8,378 nt of DNA, from assembly GCA_964455375.1 (NCBI GenBank), contig CAYVXE010000161.1, positions 1 through 8,378 of the forward strand, in the 5' to 3' direction. The translations under genes and the position numbers were made by a program. Position 1 is the stretch's first letter. Each line of letters opens with the position of its first letter. The notes under the pieces are model-generated. The model saw nothing but the letters and a program-made list of their open reading frames with translations, ran no database searches and was not told where the DNA came from. Source of the stretch: CAYVXE01 sp964455375 (GTDB taxonomy: Bacteria; Zhuqueibacterota; Zhuqueibacteria; Oceanimicrobiales; Oceanimicrobiaceae). Shown here piece by piece: positions 6,441 through 8,378 of the stretch.

Positions 6441-6617
6441 GATCAACTTACCTATAAACAGACAATGTATAGCAGAAAACCTCGAAAATATCATTTCAAC
6501 AAAACGTAGCGGTGAGAAATTTCCTTTGGCAAGTCCCCCCTGCAGTTTAGATTTATTTCCTTACTTTGTATTGTTCAAATGACAAACAGAAGATGCGTTT
6601 TCGGCTAAACACCAAGC

Positions 6618-6651
6618 AAAAAACCTCCCAAATTAACATTCGGGAGGTTTT
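6618..6651 (-). terminator. Intrinsic terminator after the right-edge gene
   Basis: On the minus strand, starting 8 nt after the TAG stop, AAAACCTCCC pairs with GGGAGGTTTT. The stem has 10 perfect base pairs (6642-6651 with 6620-6629) and a 12-nt loop (6630-6641). The U-tract is six T residues in a row (6618-6623), some shared with the stem. There is also some T richness on the other strand, but no plus-strand gene leads into it. Confidence 0.9.
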
Positions 6652-6659
6652 CAATTTTT

Positions 6660-8378
6660 CTATTTCATTAGAAGCATCTTTTTCGTCTCTTTAAAATCAC
6701 CCGAAACAATTTGATAGTAATAGATACCCGAACTCACTGGTAACCCGAGATTATCTTTGGCATCCCAGGTGACTATATGATATCCAGCATCCCTGTTTTC
6801 ATTTAGTAAGGTACGAACTTCCCTACCCAAAACATCAAAAATCTTAATCGTCACGCGATCAGAGTTTGGTAATTGAAAACGTATCTTTGTTTGAGGATTA
6901 AACGGATTTGGATAATTTTGGCTCAACTCAAACGTTTCAGGTGCTGCAACATCTATCGAAACAGCATCATGCTGCGTTTTTACACCATTAATATCCACAT
7001 CCTCTAACTTGTAAAAGTAGCGCTCCCCAGCTACAATCTTTTTATCTGTAAATTGATATTTACCATCAGATGCTGTGGGAATTAAATCATCATTGATTTT
7101 TTTGAATTGACCGTTCGGTGTCAAACTCCTCAGCACATTAAAACCGGTATTGTCAATTTCTCTACTCGTAGTCCACGCAACTTTTACACCATCAAAACCC
7201 GTAAACTGCGCTGTAAATGTGGCCAATTCAACGGAAGAAACAATATCGACACTTTCCCATTCCACAATCGCCGTGTCCATACCGTCACTCACCTCAACCC
7301 GAACCCGATAAGTACCAGTGAGGAAATTATTGGCAACTAATACGAAAGACGAAGAAGTTGACAACAATGCACCTGTATTATCGTTTTCAGTAAAAATGCG
7401 CCATTCGTAAGTCAGTTGATCATTGTCACCATCTGTTGCAGTCACGGAGAAATTAATGGACTCACCATGACGAAATACAAAAGATAGTTCAGAAGGTGAA
7501 AAGTCAGTTATAACAGGCACATTATTTCTATTGCGGACTGAGATTGTGATAGTTTTTTCATCAAAACCACCTTTACCATCCATTGCTTTAAATGTTACTT
7601 GATGATCCCCGGCCTGGCCTTCCGCGGGATTCCAGCTAAACAAAGCTGTTGTAGAATTGAAAACTGAACCAGGAGGAATTGAAGGTGCAGCGTACGAAAT
7701 CAGATCATTGTCCGCGTCTGTTGCCTCGAGTTGAATATTCAGCAAGGTTCCTTCTGTGGCAACGGTGTCATTTAATCCAACAAAGACCGGGAAATTATTT
7801 GTCACACCCGTTGCTGTAAACACCACAGGTGAACCACTCAATCCTGATGCGATTGCCCAGGCTTCATTAATGCCTGCATTAGGACCTAATGTATATTGGT
7901 TTTTAGAGAGTCCGTTCGAATCAGTGACCGTACTTAAAAATTCGAGACTACCACCACCATTCGTTACGACCCATTGGATCGAGCGTCCTTCAACCGGATT
8001 TCCGAATATATCCACAACTTTAACCACAAGCGGGTTCACTAAATCACGACCGACAGTTCCTTCGACATTCGTATCACTAACCATAATGATATTTGTGGCT
8101 GTACCGGGGATAACCGTAATCGTAAAAATCTTGAAGAATCCTGGTAGCCGATCAGAGGTTGCTTTTACCTTCAGAGTCCCTACTGTATTCGGCAGTCTGA
8201 TCTGTGCGTTAGCAATTCCCTGGCTGTCTGTTAGATTATCAAAACTTTCAACTAAACCACCGCCTTCTGTTACCTGGAAAGTTGCTGAAACTCCGGGAAC
8301 AGGATTACCGTTTACATCCGTTGTTTTGATGGAAATCGGCACTAAGGACTGCACCGGGCCACTGCTGCCATCGCCGGA
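6660..8378 (-). CDS. Secreted Ig-like repeat protein with Big-1, cadherin-like, PKD, Fn3 domains and T9SS sorting tail, 5' end cut by window edge
   Basis: The frame is open to the right edge, giving 572 residues before the TAG stop. An in-frame GTG at 8354 is not the start, because the eight codons before it continue a Big-1 motif (SGDGSSGPVQS). Numbering from the edge, the domains are Big-1 Ig-like at 1-92 and 93-192 (DVNGNPVPGV, GGG, DSQGIA; DIFGNPVEG, GGG, DSNGLS), a He_PIG/cadherin-like domain at 195-283 (EATDADND, FSWNPAEGQAGDHQVTF), a PKD-like domain at 286-380 (ATDGDNDQLTYEW, YRVRVEVSDG), an Fn3-like domain at 382-478 (VKVAWTTSREIDNTGFNVLR, YFYKLEDVD) and a sorting tail at 481-572 (LSQNYPNPFNPQT to MLLMK). 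The protein is probably a long exported surface or adhesive protein. No enzyme domain is visible, though one could lie in the missing N-terminal part. A strong terminator follows, so it is a separate transcription unit from the genes to its left. Confidence 0.92.
   Translation of the reverse strand, partial: SGDGSSGPVQSLVPISIKTTDVNGNPVPGVSATFQVTEGGGLVESFDNLTDSQGIANAQIRLPNTVGTLKVKATSDRLPGFFKIFTITVIPGTATNIIMVSDTNVEGTVGRDLVNPLVVKVVDIFGNPVEGRSIQWVVTNGGGSLEFLSTVTDSNGLSKNQYTLGPNAGINEAWAIASGLSGSPVVFTATGVTNNFPVFVGLNDTVATEGTLLNIQLEATDADNDLISYAAPSIPPGSVFNSTTALFSWNPAEGQAGDHQVTFKAMDGKGGFDEKTITISVRNRNNVPVITDFSPSELSFVFRHGESINFSVTATDGDNDQLTYEWRIFTENDNTGALLSTSSSFVLVANNFLTGTYRVRVEVSDGMDTAIVEWESVDIVSSVELATFTAQFTGFDGVKVAWTTSREIDNTGFNVLRSLTPNGQFKKINDDLIPTASDGKYQFTDKKIVAGERYFYKLEDVDINGVKTQHDAVSIDVAAPETFELSQNYPNPFNPQTKIRFQLPNSDRVTIKIFDVLGREVRTLLNENRDAGYHIVTWDAKDNLGLPVSSGIYYYQIVSGDFKETKKMLLMK
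6663..6938 (-). other. T9SS type A sorting / FlgD-Ig-like C-terminal domain (right-edge protein)
   Basis: Residues 481-572: FELSQNYPNPFNPQTKIRF, VTIKIFDVLGREVRTLL, AGYHIVTWDAKD, SSGIYYYQIVSGDF and KKMLLMK. It is the canonical form of the family and closer to consensus than the tail of the central protein, whose motif is YPNPFNLET. Confidence 0.92.
7803..8378 (-). repeat. Two Big-1 (invasin-type) Ig-like domains, first one truncated
   Basis: Residues 1-92 and 93-192. Both carry a D-(V/I)-(N/F)-GNPV-(P/E)-G turn, a GGG segment and a DS-(Q/N)-G-(I/L) turn, spaced about 101 residues apart. Big-1 domains form stiff rods in invasin- and intimin-like proteins. More copies may lie beyond the edge. 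Confidence 0.83.

Larger units (their letters stand above)
6242..6659. other. 418-bp intergenic region upstream of the central gene
   Basis: AT-rich and without a convincing gene. It contains the terminator of the right-edge gene (6618-6651) and the Shine-Dalgarno-like GAGGAA of the central gene (6245-6250 on the minus strand). A perfect 12-bp palindrome, CAACTATAGTTG, lies at 6429-6440. A plus-strand frame without stops runs from 6370 to 6579 but lacks an ATG or GTG start. The promoter for the minus-strand gene must lie here if the terminator is efficient, but I could not pick a -35/-10 pair with acceptable spacing. Confidence 0.7.

Noticed and set aside
7107..7340. Plus-strand open frame opposite the Fn3 and PKD-like region
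   Set aside because: It is antisense to clear conserved domains, and its translation shows no domain or signal peptide.
8352..8354. GTG as the start of the right-edge gene
   Set aside because: The frame stays open to the window edge, and the eight preceding codons continue a Big-1 domain motif. No signal peptide follows the GTG.

Overview
The window holds three large genes, all on the minus strand, and all encode secreted, multi-domain surface-type proteins with no recognisable catalytic domain. Two of them end in a YPNPFN-type C-terminal module, the FlgD-Ig-like / type IX secretion (T9SS type A) sorting tail. This tail, the moderately AT-rich composition and the string-of-beta-domains architecture point to a bacterium of the FCB superphylum. 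Calditrichota, KSB1-like or Ignavibacteria-like lineages fit the YPNPFNPQT variant better than classical Bacteroidia. The exact phylum cannot be set from this window. The N run suggests a draft or metagenome-assembled scaffold.

Layout, in transcription order from right to left. (1) 8378-6660: 3' part of a gene cut by the right edge, with Big-1 Ig-like domains, a cadherin/He_PIG-like domain, a PKD-like domain, an Fn3-like domain and a sorting tail. It is closed by a strong intrinsic terminator at 6618-6651. (2) 6659-6242: a 418-bp AT-rich intergenic region that should hold the promoter of the next gene. (3) 6241-1322: a 1639-codon gene with a signal peptide, a seven-repeat FG-GAP/VCBS propeller, Kre9/Knh1-like repeats, a galactose-binding-like module, five IPT/TIG domains, a CBM96/DNRLRE-like module and a sorting tail. 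A 100-N assembly gap (4851-4950) sits inside its repeat array. (4) 1285-1: 5' part of a gene only 36 bp downstream, with a probable TTG start, a signal peptide, a CBM6/35-like module, an InlB-B-repeat-like domain and two TIG domains. A second CBM copy begins exactly at the window edge.

The genes at 6241-1322 and 1285-1 look like one transcription unit, while the gene at 8378-6660 is terminated separately. Together they look like a cluster of exported carbohydrate-binding or adhesive proteins, probably T9SS cargo. No secretion machinery, enzyme, mobile element, RNA gene or CRISPR array is visible. I found no evidence for a wholly new system. The most useful observations are the end-to-start sequence overlap around the N gap, the module architecture of the central protein, and the repeating CBM/TIG plan of the left-edge protein.
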